Below, piece by piece: positions 1 through 6,975 of a stretch of DNA of 64,000 nucleotides. How positions within the stretch are numbered: the stretch's first letter is position 1; each line of letters starts with the position of its first letter. The notes below the pieces were generated by a model that ran no database searches, was not told the DNA's origin, and worked only from the letters and a program-made list of their open reading frames with translations. The stretch is taken from positions 62,001-126,000 of the forward strand of contig NZ_MRBS01000001.1 of the NCBI RefSeq assembly GCF_001922585.1, given 5' to 3'. Source of the stretch: Pantoea sp. 1.19 (GTDB taxonomy: Bacteria; Pseudomonadota; Gammaproteobacteria; Enterobacterales; Enterobacteriaceae). A program made the position numbers and the translations under genes.

Positions 1-1
1 C

Positions 2-523
2 AAGCTGGCGCAGCAGCGTAACCGGCTGTTGGAAATCAGCACCCATGACGGGATGACCGGTATCTATAATCGCCGGCACTGGGAACATTTGCTGCGTAAT
101 GAGTATGATAATTGCCTGCGCTATCAGCGGATGGCCACGCTGGCGATCATTGATATTGATCACTTTAAGCAAATTAATGATACATTCGGCCACGATGGCG
201 GAGATGAGGCCATCTTAGTCATGACTGAAGAGCTGCGTCTGACGCTGCGGGCCAGCGATGTGATTGGCCGTTTTGGCGTCGATGAGTTTGCGGTGATCAT
301 GCCGGAAACCAGTGCCGCCAGCGCCCTGCTGGCGATTGACCGTCTGCGGGATAATCTGGCGGAGCATCCGCTGCCCGCGCTGCAGGGCCGGGGGTTACGG
401 ATAAGCGTCGGCGTCGCGCCCTGGGCGGCAGCGATGCCGCATCACCGCGCCTGGCTTAAGGCGGCCGACGTGGCGCTGTACCGGGCAAAAGAGCGCGGAC
501 GCAATCGCACCGAGGTGGCCTAG
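2..523 (+). CDS. dgcC: Diguanylate cyclase DgcC/AdrA (YaiC), C-terminal GGDEF domain, 5'-truncated by window edge
   Basis: Only the last 173 codons are present; the frame is open from base 2, so the N-terminal MASE2-type membrane part expected for this family lies outside. The visible part is a GGDEF domain closely resembling E. coli AdrA/DgcC, which makes cyclic di-GMP from two GTP to activate cellulose synthesis. Landmarks are LTGIYNRRHW-type start of the fold (here MTGIYNRRHW), the metal-binding DIDHFKQIND segment, an RASD inhibitory-site motif five residues before the signature, and a C-terminal ALYRAKERGRN helix. The signature itself reads GVDEF (codon GTC at 278-280) rather than GGDEF, which may lower or abolish activity. 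Position just upstream of proC matches the E. coli yaiC-proC neighbourhood. Confidence 0.88.
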   Translation, partial: KLAQQRNRLLEISTHDGMTGIYNRRHWEHLLRNEYDNCLRYQRMATLAIIDIDHFKQINDTFGHDGGDEAILVMTEELRLTLRASDVIGRFGVDEFAVIMPETSAASALLAIDRLRDNLAEHPLPALQGRGLRISVGVAPWAAAMPHHRAWLKAADVALYRAKERGRNRTEVA

Positions 524-649
524 CGCATTTGTTGCCAAACTATTTAGTCATGCTTATCTACAATTTTGGCGCCCTGATCCGCGCCGCGTAATGTGCGTTG
601 CGCTACGGGATGCAGGCGTGAAGGTTAAACTGACAAAAGGAATCGTTTT

Positions 650-1561
650 ATGGTCGCTGCGATCATTATTGGTATTTTTATCCTTAGCGTGTGGTATGCG
701 CACTCCCGGGGCAGAGAAAAGCAAAAGTTTTCCCGTCAGCTCTTTGACCACTCCACGTTTATGGCGCCGATTAATATGTTTATGACCGGCCTGTCAACGC
801 TGCCGCCAAAACAGCCTTTCTTCGATAATCAGGCTTTCCCCGAACTGCAAAAAATTACCGATAACTGGGAAACGATTCGTGACGAAGCGGTGCGCTTGCA
901 GGATCATATTAAGGCCGCGCAGGGCAATAACGATGCCGGATTTAATACCTTTTTCAAACGCGGCTGGAAACGCTTCTATCTGAAGTGGTACGGCGATGCG
1001 CACCCTTCCGCGCGCGAGCTCTGCCCGTTCACCACCGAGCTGGTTAGCCAAATCCCGACCATTAAGGCGGCGATGTTTGCCGAGCTGCCGGCCGGCAGCC
1101 ATCTTGGTAAACACCGTGACCCCTATGCCGGGTCGGTACGCTACCATCTTGGCTTAGCCACGCCGAATGATGACCGCTGCTTTATTGAAGTGGACGGCGT
1201 GCGTCACAGCTGGCGCGACGGTGAAGCCGTGCTATTTGATGAAACCTATGTGCACTGGGCGCAAAACGACACCGAACAGACGCGAATTATCTTTTTCTGC
1301 GATATTGAGCGACCCATGAAGTGGCGCTGGGCGCAGGCGGTGAACCACTGGGTGGGCGCTACGCTGATGTCGGCGGCCAGTTCGCCGAATGATGAGAACG
1401 ACCGCACCGGCTTCATTAACCGCATTTTTAAATACGTTAACAGCGTGCGCGATGCCGGGCAAAACCTGAAAAAACGCAATCGCACCCTCTATTACTGGGT
1501 GAAGCATTCGCTGATTGTCGCCATTTTTGCGGCGATCATTGTGCCGAGCGTGTTCTTCTGA
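650..1561 (+). CDS. lpxO: LpxO-type Fe(II)/2-oxoglutarate lipid A dioxygenase
   Basis: 303 aa, the usual LpxO size (about 302 aa in Salmonella). The family 2-hydroxylates the 3'-secondary myristate of lipid A at the inner membrane, using Fe(II), O2 and 2-oxoglutarate. The aspartyl/asparaginyl beta-hydroxylase fold is visible: HRD with His155 and Asp157, His202 in ETYVHWAQNDT as the third iron ligand, and Arg212 as the likely 2-oxoglutarate anchor. Hydrophobic segments at residues 1-16 and about 283-303 would tether both ends to the membrane. Start chosen at ATG 650 behind AAAGGA (635-640). It sits between dgcC and proC, where E. coli has no such gene, and converges on proC across a hairpin. 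Family assignment is strong; exact acyl substrate is inferred. Confidence 0.85.
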   Translation: MVAAIIIGIFILSVWYAHSRGREKQKFSRQLFDHSTFMAPINMFMTGLSTLPPKQPFFDNQAFPELQKITDNWETIRDEAVRLQDHIKAAQGNNDAGFNTFFKRGWKRFYLKWYGDAHPSARELCPFTTELVSQIPTIKAAMFAELPAGSHLGKHRDPYAGSVRYHLGLATPNDDRCFIEVDGVRHSWRDGEAVLFDETYVHWAQNDTEQTRIIFFCDIERPMKWRWAQAVNHWVGATLMSAASSPNDENDRTGFINRIFKYVNSVRDAGQNLKKRNRTLYYWVKHSLIVAIFAAIIVPSVFF

Positions 1562-1566
1562 CATCC

Positions 1567-1588
1567 CAGGCGGGAGCGATCCCGCCTG
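1567..1588. terminator. Hairpin between convergent lpxO and proC, no T-tract
   Basis: Perfect 9-bp stem CAGGCGGGA / TCCCGCCTG with a GCGA (GNRA-type) tetraloop, placed between the lpxO stop (1559-1561) and the proC stop (1597). There is no T-run on either strand, so it is not a classical intrinsic terminator. It could protect both 3' ends or act after Rho-dependent termination. Confidence 0.55.
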
Positions 1589-1596
1589 ATCCTGCC

Positions 1597-2406
1597 TCAG
1601 TGACGGCTCATCTGCTCCGATTTGCTCATGCACTGGCTGATCGCTTCCATGGCCGCCGAGCGAAAGCCTTTCTGCTCCAGTACCCGCACCGCTTCTATGG
1701 TGGTACCCCCCGGCGAGCAGACGCTGTCTTTCAGCACGCCCGGGTGCTCGCCGCTTTGCAGTACCATCTGCGCCGCGCCTTTTACCGCCTGCGCCGCAAA
1801 CTGATAGGCCTGTGCGCGCGGCATTCCGCCAAGCACGGCGGCGTCGGCCATCGCCTCAATCAGCATAAATACGTAGGCCGGAGCCGATCCGCTGACCCCC
1901 ACCACCGCGTGGATTAAATACTCGGGTACGATCTCTGCCCGGCCAAAGCTGCGAAAAATGGCGACGATTTCGTCACATTCGCTCTGATCGACCAGCACGT
2001 TAGGCGTCACGGAGGTCATACCTTCGTTAACCAGCGCCGGGGTATTGGGCATCACCCGCACGATTTTGCGATCATGCCCCAGCACTTCGGCCAGCGACTC
2101 CAGCGTGACGCCCGCCGCAATGGAGACCACCACGGTGTCGCTGTTCAGATCGCCAGTGATTTCCTTCAACACTTTCAGTACCGCGTTCGGCTTTACCGCC
2201 ACGAATAAGATGTCGGCCTCGCGGGCGACCTGACTGGCGCTATCGCCAGGTTGGATACCATGTTGCTGCTGCAGCGCCTGATTCGTCGCCACCTTATGGT
2301 CATAGATCCAGAGGTTGCTCGCCGGGACCACGCCGCCTGCGACCAGGCCACCAATAATGGCTTTCGCCATGTTTCCACCGCCAATAAAACCGATTTTTTT
2401 GTCCAT
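1597..2406 (-). CDS. proC: Pyrroline-5-carboxylate reductase ProC
   Basis: 269 aa, the same length as E. coli ProC. It catalyses the last step of proline synthesis, reducing 1-pyrroline-5-carboxylate with NADPH in the cytosol. The N-terminal Rossmann motif GFIGGGNMA is at residues 6-14, and the C-terminal dimer/active-site segment SPGGTTIEAV is intact. Start is ATG at 2406 with a purine-rich AGAGAGACAAG stretch upstream. It is convergent with lpxO. Upstream (2407-2560) is a divergent spacer shared with yaiI. Nothing unusual seen. Confidence 0.97.
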   Translation of the reverse strand: MDKKIGFIGGGNMAKAIIGGLVAGGVVPASNLWIYDHKVATNQALQQQHGIQPGDSASQVAREADILFVAVKPNAVLKVLKEITGDLNSDTVVVSIAAGVTLESLAEVLGHDRKIVRVMPNTPALVNEGMTSVTPNVLVDQSECDEIVAIFRSFGRAEIVPEYLIHAVVGVSGSAPAYVFMLIEAMADAAVLGGMPRAQAYQFAAQAVKGAAQMVLQSGEHPGVLKDSVCSPGGTTIEAVRVLEQKGFRSAAMEAISQCMSKSEQMSRH

Positions 2407-2560
2407 CTTGTCTCTCTGCGTGGGGATAGAAAAGTGCTACCAGCTTACGGAATTTGCCGCCGAATTGCAGCTTTGTCCGTGCGCTCAGGGGCTGGGGGGC
2501 AGTAAAGTGGCTGACAATGTGGTAGCGTGCCCGCCTGAATAGCGAAAGGAGAGCCCCGGC

Positions 2561-3016
2561 ATGGCGATTTGGGTCGATGCGGACGCCTGTCCGAAAGTGA
2601 TAAAAGACGTACTGTACCGCGCGGCGGAGCGCGAGCAGGTGCAGATGACGCTGGTGGCGAATCAGTCGCTAAGCGTTCCGGCATCGCGGTTCATTCGGAC
2701 GCTGCGGGTAGCCGCCGGGTTTGACGTGGCGGACAACGAGATTGTGCGCCGGGTGGCGGCCGGCGATCTGGTGATCACCGGCGACATTCCGCTGGCGGCC
2801 GAGGTCATGGAGAAGGGCGCGGTGGCGCTCAACCCGCGTGGGGAACGCTATACCGACGCGACCATCCGCGAGCGGCTGACCCTGCGCGATTTTATGGATA
2901 CGCTGCGGGCCAGCGGCGTACAGACCGGCGGCCCTGCCGCACTCAGCCAGCGCGACCGGCAGCAGTTCGCCAATGAGCTGGAGAAGTGGCTGCGCGGCCG
3001 CGCGCAGCGGGGCTAG
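2561..3016 (+). CDS. yaiI: UPF0178/DUF188 family protein YaiI
   Basis: 151 aa, as expected for the DUF188 family (E. coli YaiI 152 aa). The family has a PIN/NYN-like nuclease fold by prediction, but no proven function. The acidic N-terminal WVDADACP motif and the central [11 protein letters not shown] segment typical of the family are present, as is the NPRGERYT stretch. A good ribosome site, AAAGGAGAG (2544-2552), precedes ATG 2561. The stop codon TAG (3014-3016) overlaps the stop of the convergent DUF2076 gene in the palindrome CTAG (3013-3016). Confidence 0.93.
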   Translation: MAIWVDADACPKVIKDVLYRAAEREQVQMTLVANQSLSVPASRFIRTLRVAAGFDVADNEIVRRVAAGDLVITGDIPLAAEVMEKGAVALNPRGERYTDATIRERLTLRDFMDTLRASGVQTGGPAALSQRDRQQFANELEKWLRGRAQRG

Positions 3017-3684
3017 ATAAAACTGTCGTCGTCGAATCCCGTCGCGTCGTCAAATCCCGTCGCGTCGTCAAATCCGTTCGCTTCGCTGACGTCGCCGCGC
3101 GCGTCTGGCTGCCAGCTGGCATCCTGCAGAAAGCTGCTGTCCTGAGTATCGTTCAGCGGTGCATCCATTTGTGACGCCGGTTCCTCGATGATGTTGACGA
3201 TCTCCTGCGGCTGGGCGTGGTGGAACAGGCCGGTGAGCATATCGGCCATCACCACGCCGCCGGCGACGCCGACCGCCGTTTGTAGCGCACCGCCGAGAAA
3301 ACCGCTGCCGCGGCTGGCGGGCGCGGCAGCGCCGGAGGGCTGGGCGTTCCACGCCGGCGCGGCGGCGGGGGCCGGTGGTGGCGTCGGCGCACCGCGCTGG
3401 CCGCCGCCAAACAGTCCGGCGAGGAAGCCGCCGCTCTGCGCCGGGGGCGACTGGCGCGCGCTGGCCAGCGCGGTTTCCAGCTCGCTGACGCGCTGGTTGA
3501 GCTGCTTCATGGCCGCTTCCTGAATCAGCAGGGCCTGCGCCATGTAGTAGGGGGCGTCAGGCTGGCGGGAAATACGCGTGCGAATCAGCTCCGCCGCCGC
3601 AGGGTCGCGCGGGGGGGACTGACGTTCGGCCTGCTCCAGACGGGTAAACAGGCCTTCTATTAAACGCTGCTCTTCGTTTTGCAT
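3013..3684 (-). CDS. DUF2076 domain-containing protein
   Basis: 223 aa from ATG 3684, chosen because GAGGTG lies seven bases upstream; an ATG four codons earlier lacks a ribosome site. The N-terminal half ([20 protein letters not shown] and following) matches the DUF2076 pattern, a helical domain with a coiled-coil-like [11 protein letters not shown] segment. A Pro/Ala/Gly-rich linker follows, then a glycine-rich hydrophobic segment ([21 protein letters not shown]) that could touch a membrane. The acidic tail contains three near-identical [11 protein letters not shown] units encoded by 18-bp DNA repeats. Function is unknown. The E. coli yaiI-aroL region has no equivalent, so this is an accessory gene. 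Its stop overlaps that of yaiI tail to tail. Confidence 0.82.
   Translation of the reverse strand: MQNEEQRLIEGLFTRLEQAERQSPPRDPAAAELIRTRISRQPDAPYYMAQALLIQEAAMKQLNQRVSELETALASARQSPPAQSGGFLAGLFGGGQRGAPTPPPAPAAAPAWNAQPSGAAAPASRGSGFLGGALQTAVGVAGGVVMADMLTGLFHHAQPQEIVNIIEEPASQMDAPLNDTQDSSFLQDASWQPDARGDVSEANGFDDATGFDDATGFDDDSFI
3029..3082. repeat. 18-bp tandem repeat, about three copies, in the DUF2076 gene
   Basis: Units at 3029-3046 and 3047-3064 differ at one base; a third, imperfect unit covers 3065-3082. In the minus-strand gene they encode repeated GFDD-A-T hexapeptides at the acidic C-terminus. The period is a multiple of three, so copy-number change would keep the frame. Confidence 0.85.
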
Positions 3685-3782
3685 CGTGCACCTCATTGTT
3701 TAGGCTGATGCGCAAGATATTGGGCCGCCTGCGGCGAAAGTAAAATAGCGCGTCGTAAGCAAATGTTGCTCGCTGCAACAGG

Positions 3783-3800
3783 TGTAAATTAAGCTTTACG
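3783..3800 (+). promoter_or_regulatory. TyrR box upstream of aroL
   Basis: TGTAAA, six bases, TTTACG: one mismatch from the TyrR consensus TGTAAA-N6-TTTACA. A weaker candidate (TGTAAA then CTTACT, same spacing) is at 3877-3894. In E. coli aroL is repressed through several TyrR boxes, so the context fits. About 180 bp separate this box from the aroL start. Confidence 0.7.
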
Positions 3801-3980
3801 ACTCATGTTTTTCCGCGCTTTTTTGTCTTTGCTCCTTGATTAACCAGGGGAATATTTTTTGGTGTTAAAACGGTGTTGTAAAATATTCCTTACTGGTGGC
3901 TCGGCAAACTATTTCTCGGTATGATGTTTCGCACCCGTTGAACTGATGCTGTGGCACCCGTGTGCCAAGGACCTTTCGCC

Positions 3981-4505
3981 ATGATGCCTCCCCTGTTCCT
4001 GATCGGCGCCCGCGGCTGCGGCAAAACGACCGTGGGCCATGCGCTGGCTAACGCGCTGGGTTATGCCTTTCGCGATACCGATCACCACCTGCAGCAGATG
4101 ACGCAAAAGAGCGTCGCGGATGTCGTGGCCGAAGAGGGCTGGGAAGGGTTTCGCCACCGCGAGAGTACGGCGCTGGTGGCGGTCAGCCAGCCGGACACGG
4201 TGATCGCGACGGGTGGCGGCATGGTGCTGGCGTTACATAACCGCCGTTTTATGCGCGAGCAGGGCAAAGTGATCTGGCTGGCGGCCGATGCGGAGGTGTT
4301 GGCGGCGCGGCTGACGGCGTGGCCTGAAGAGGGGCAGCGCCCCACGCTGACCGGGCGGCCGATCGCGGAAGAGATGCGCCAAATTGTCCGCGAACGCGAA
4401 GCGCTGTATCGCCAGACGGCGCACTTGGTGGTGGATGCTATGCAGCCGCCAGAGCAGGTGGTGGCGCAGGTGCGTGAGCGGCTGTCGCTGGCCTGCGCCA
4501 GCTAA
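3981..4505 (+). CDS. aroL: Shikimate kinase II AroL
   Basis: 174 aa from ATG 3981, exactly the E. coli AroL length. It phosphorylates shikimate at the 3-OH with ATP, in the common aromatic pathway. The P-loop GARGCGKTTVG lies near residues 9-19, the shikimate-binding segment FRDTDHHL follows, GFRHRE supplies the conserved Arg, and VIATGGGMVL is the central glycine motif; PTLTGRP marks the lid. An in-frame upstream extension to 3951 is rejected because AAGGA (3967-3971) sits nine bases before 3981; ATG 3984 is an alternative. It heads an aroL-yaiA-aroM unit and has a TyrR box upstream. Confidence 0.95.
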   Translation: MMPPLFLIGARGCGKTTVGHALANALGYAFRDTDHHLQQMTQKSVADVVAEEGWEGFRHRESTALVAVSQPDTVIATGGGMVLALHNRRFMREQGKVIWLAADAEVLAARLTAWPEEGQRPTLTGRPIAEEMRQIVREREALYRQTAHLVVDAMQPPEQVVAQVRERLSLACAS

Positions 4506-4573
4506 CGCCGATAGTCGCCGCGGGTGATGGTCTACACTTAACACTTTGTTGATCATGACCACGAGGACACACT

Positions 4574-4765
4574 ATGGCGGGCAAACCTCCCTATCCGCGC
4601 ACGGCGCACATTGTAGAAGTTGAAAAAGGCCACGCAGGAACCACGGAAACCTGGTATCAACTGCGTGCCGATCATCCCCGTCCTGATACCCTGATCAGTG
4701 AGCATCCCGATCGCCACGAGGCCGAAGATGCCAAAGCGCGCTACGAAGATAGCGATAAGGCGTAA
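4574..4765 (+). CDS. yaiA: Small conserved protein YaiA
   Basis: 63 aa, the size of E. coli YaiA, and in the same aroL-yaiA-aroM order. Sequence is hydrophilic and charged, with no signal peptide or membrane segment; the central [11 protein letters not shown] and C-terminal [16 protein letters not shown] parts are family hallmarks. Function is unknown. A GAGGAC ribosome site precedes ATG 4574. Likely cotranscribed with aroL (68-bp gap) and therefore under TyrR. Confidence 0.92.
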   Translation: MAGKPPYPRTAHIVEVEKGHAGTTETWYQLRADHPRPDTLISEHPDRHEAEDAKARYEDSDKA

Positions 4766-4786
4766 CCGGCGGGACCGGGAACCAGT

Positions 4787-4806
4787 GCACCGCCTGCGGG
4801 CGGTGC
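4787..4806 (+). other. Intercistronic hairpin between yaiA and aroM
   Basis: Perfect 8-bp stem GCACCGCC / GGCGGTGC with a TGCG loop in the 98-bp yaiA-aroM gap, with no T-run after it. It could stabilise the upstream message or partly uncouple aroM expression. Confidence 0.5.
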
Positions 4807-4863
4807 GTGACGTATCTGCTGTCGCGTGCGGCGCAGATCGATTTAACCAGGGCGATACCGTAA

Positions 4864-5541
4864 ATGATGACTCCTTCACTGGTGGTGCTCACCACCGGCC
4901 CCGCGTGCTACAACCCGTTCCAGGCCCTGACGCCGCCAGATGACCCAGCTCGCGTTGCGCAAGTGGGGATTCTGGACGGGATGAGCACACCGCAAATCCT
5001 GGCCGCTTTTGCTGCTGAACCGGAAGAGGCGGCAATCATGCTGCGCTTGCCGCCCGGCGAGCGGGTCTGGCTGTCACTCTCGCGCCTGCAGCACGCGTTT
5101 CAGCAGAAGATCAATCAGTTGGAAGCGCAGGGCGTCGAGAGCATTGTGCTCTGTTACAGCCCGGAGATGCCGCCGCTCACCGCCGCGCATGCGGTGTTGA
5201 TGGATGCCGGCCGCCTGCTGCCGACGCTGATGACCGGGATTCTCGGCGGGCGAAAAGGCGGGATCCTGCTGCCGGATGAAGCGCTGATCCCGGCGCAGCG
5301 CAAGCGCTGGCAAAACACCCCGTCGCCGCCCTGTTTTGCCGCTGCCTGTCCGTGGCAGTCGGACGATAACGGGTTGTATGATGCCGGACTGGCGCTGCAG
5401 GAGCAGGGCGCGGAGGCGATCGTAATAGATTGTCCCGGCTTTACGCCGCGGCACCGTGCGCGCCTGCAGGCGCTGCTCGGCATTCCGGTGCTGCTCACCA
5501 CCGAGATGTTGCTCAGTCTGGCGCATGAAGTGGCTGCCTGA
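4864..5541 (+). CDS. aroM: AroM family protein
   Basis: 225 aa, full length for AroM (E. coli 225 aa). The family belongs to the Asp/Glu racemase-like fold and has no established reaction; the name comes from its place in the aroL operon. Conserved features visible are VGILDGMS near residue 40, ESIVLCYSPEMP in the middle and EAIVIDCPGFTPRHR near the C-terminus, with Cys residues in racemase-like positions. Start ATG 4864; ATG 4867 is equally possible. Transcription with aroL and yaiA is probable. Confidence 0.92.
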   Translation: MMTPSLVVLTTGPACYNPFQALTPPDDPARVAQVGILDGMSTPQILAAFAAEPEEAAIMLRLPPGERVWLSLSRLQHAFQQKINQLEAQGVESIVLCYSPEMPPLTAAHAVLMDAGRLLPTLMTGILGGRKGGILLPDEALIPAQRKRWQNTPSPPCFAAACPWQSDDNGLYDAGLALQEQGAEAIVIDCPGFTPRHRARLQALLGIPVLLTTEMLLSLAHEVAA

Positions 5542-5645
5542 GCGGCGGTAATAGTGCGTGACAGCGCGGGGAATCTGGCACTACACTGATTCCGCGGGTG
5601 CCACCGTGTGGTCCTGAATAACTGACTGATTCTTGAGGAAAATAC

Positions 5646-5930
5646 ATGCTCAATGTCAACGAGTATTTTGACGGAAAAGTGAAGTCGATTGGATTTGAAA
5701 ACGATTCTGCCGGTCGCGCCAGCGTTGGCGTGATGGGCGTGGGAGAGTACACCTTTGGTACCGGCCAGCCGGAAGAGATGACCGTGGTGAGCGGCAGCCT
5801 GAAAGTGCTGCTGCCGGGCGAAACCGACTGGAAATGGTATGAGGTGGGTGAGGTGTTTCACGTACCCGGCCACAGCGAGTTTTATCTGCAGGTGGCGGAA
5901 CCCAGCGCCTATCTCTGTCGCTATCTCTGA
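5646..5930 (+). CDS. ppnP: Pyrimidine/purine nucleoside phosphorylase PpnP (YaiE)
   Basis: 94 aa, the E. coli PpnP size. This small cupin-fold enzyme splits nucleosides with phosphate to free base and pentose-1-phosphate. Visible family segments are the [19 protein letters not shown] start, [20 protein letters not shown] and the cupin [26 protein letters not shown] gives a ribosome site before ATG 5646. It is a single gene separated from aroM by 104 bp and faces rdgC across a strong hairpin. Confidence 0.95.
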   Translation: MLNVNEYFDGKVKSIGFENDSAGRASVGVMGVGEYTFGTGQPEEMTVVSGSLKVLLPGETDWKWYEVGEVFHVPGHSEFYLQVAEPSAYLCRYL

Positions 5931-5942
5931 CGGTGGGCGCAG

Positions 5943-5967
5943 CACGGGCGGCCGCCGGCCGCCCGTG
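5943..5967. terminator. Perfect 12-bp hairpin between convergent ppnP and rdgC, no T-tract
   Basis: CACGGGCGGCCG and its exact reverse complement, separated by one base, fill the 42-bp gap between the ppnP stop (5930) and the rdgC stop (5973). Neither strand has a T-run after the stem. Very GC-rich, so stable for transcripts from both sides. Confidence 0.6.
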
Positions 5968-5972
5968 TGGCG

Positions 5973-6884
5973 TTAGCGCGGCGCCTCACCGCCCAGCGCG
6001 CTGACGGTCTCCGCAATCAGCCCCGCCAGTTCTCCGGTCATTAGCGTAAAGTCTGCGTCAAAACGCCCGCTCACGTCTTCCCGCTCAATGTCGTCGTTCT
6101 GCTCGCGCAGCGCATCGGCAAATTTCAGACGCTTCAGCGAACCGTCATCGGCCAGTACGAACTGGATGCGCTCGCGCCAGTCCAGCGCCAGCTTAGTGAC
6201 CAGCTTACCGGCCTCAATATGCGTGGCAATCTCATCGCACACCAGATCCTGTTTTTTACAGCGGATCACGCCGCCGTCCTCGAGGATCGCTTTCAACTCC
6301 GCTTCATCCAGCAGGGTAAAGCCCGCCGGCAGTTCGCCGGAGCGCACCCACTCCGTCAGGGTGAGCTCAATCGGGCTTTCCAGCGTCAGTGGTACCACCG
6401 GCAGCGAGCCGATGCTTTTGCGCAGCAGCGCCAGCGTATCTTCCGCTTTTTTCGCACTGGCGCAGTCGACCATGATCAGCCCGCGCTGGGTGTCGATCCA
6501 CAGGCTGGTCTGACTGAAGCGGCTGAAGGCGCGCGGCAGCAGGCTGTGCAGCACTTCATCTTTCAGCGCGTCTTTTTCGGTTTTTTTCAGCTTGCGGCTC
6601 TGCTCCGCCTCCAGCTTCTGGATTTTGGCCTCCAGCGCCTGCTTGATCACCGGCGAAGGCAGGATTTTTTCCTCTTTACGGGCGCAAATCATCAGCTGCC
6701 CCTGGCTTTCATGGGTCAGGGCATCGCTGCGCGGGCCGATGGGCGAAACCCAACCGGTTTTGCTCATGTCCTGCGATCCGCAGGGGGTAAACGCAAACGC
6801 CGCCAGCTGTTTTTCCAGCTCGTCAGCGGAAAGGGGCAGATCGCGATTCAGGCGATAGACCATCAAATTTTTGAACCAAAGCAT
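5973..6884 (-). CDS. rdgC: Recombination-associated protein RdgC
   Basis: 303 aa, as in E. coli. RdgC forms a ring-shaped dimer that binds duplex DNA without sequence preference and limits RecA action. The [18 protein letters not shown] start, [17 protein letters not shown] segment and [13 protein letters not shown]-like middle ([12 protein letters not shown] here) are conserved. Start is ATG 6884. It lies next to the sbcDC nuclease genes, which are on the same strand upstream; the 91-bp gap leaves room for its own promoter. Confidence 0.96.
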   Translation of the reverse strand: MLWFKNLMVYRLNRDLPLSADELEKQLAAFAFTPCGSQDMSKTGWVSPIGPRSDALTHESQGQLMICARKEEKILPSPVIKQALEAKIQKLEAEQSRKLKKTEKDALKDEVLHSLLPRAFSRFSQTSLWIDTQRGLIMVDCASAKKAEDTLALLRKSIGSLPVVPLTLESPIELTLTEWVRSGELPAGFTLLDEAELKAILEDGGVIRCKKQDLVCDEIATHIEAGKLVTKLALDWRERIQFVLADDGSLKRLKFADALREQNDDIEREDVSGRFDADFTLMTGELAGLIAETVSALGGEAPR

Positions 6885-6975
6885 GCGGTTTCCTTACGGG
6901 CGGTTGAGCGTGCGCGCATGATAGCGAATTGCGCCCGGGGTTGCACACGCCCGGACGCGGTTCTGCGCGTCGCTA

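Noticed and set aside
541-557. Possible PhoP box (TATTTA and TGCTTA units) before lpxO
   Set aside because: Both units deviate from the GTTTA core and the spacing is not ideal; too weak to call.
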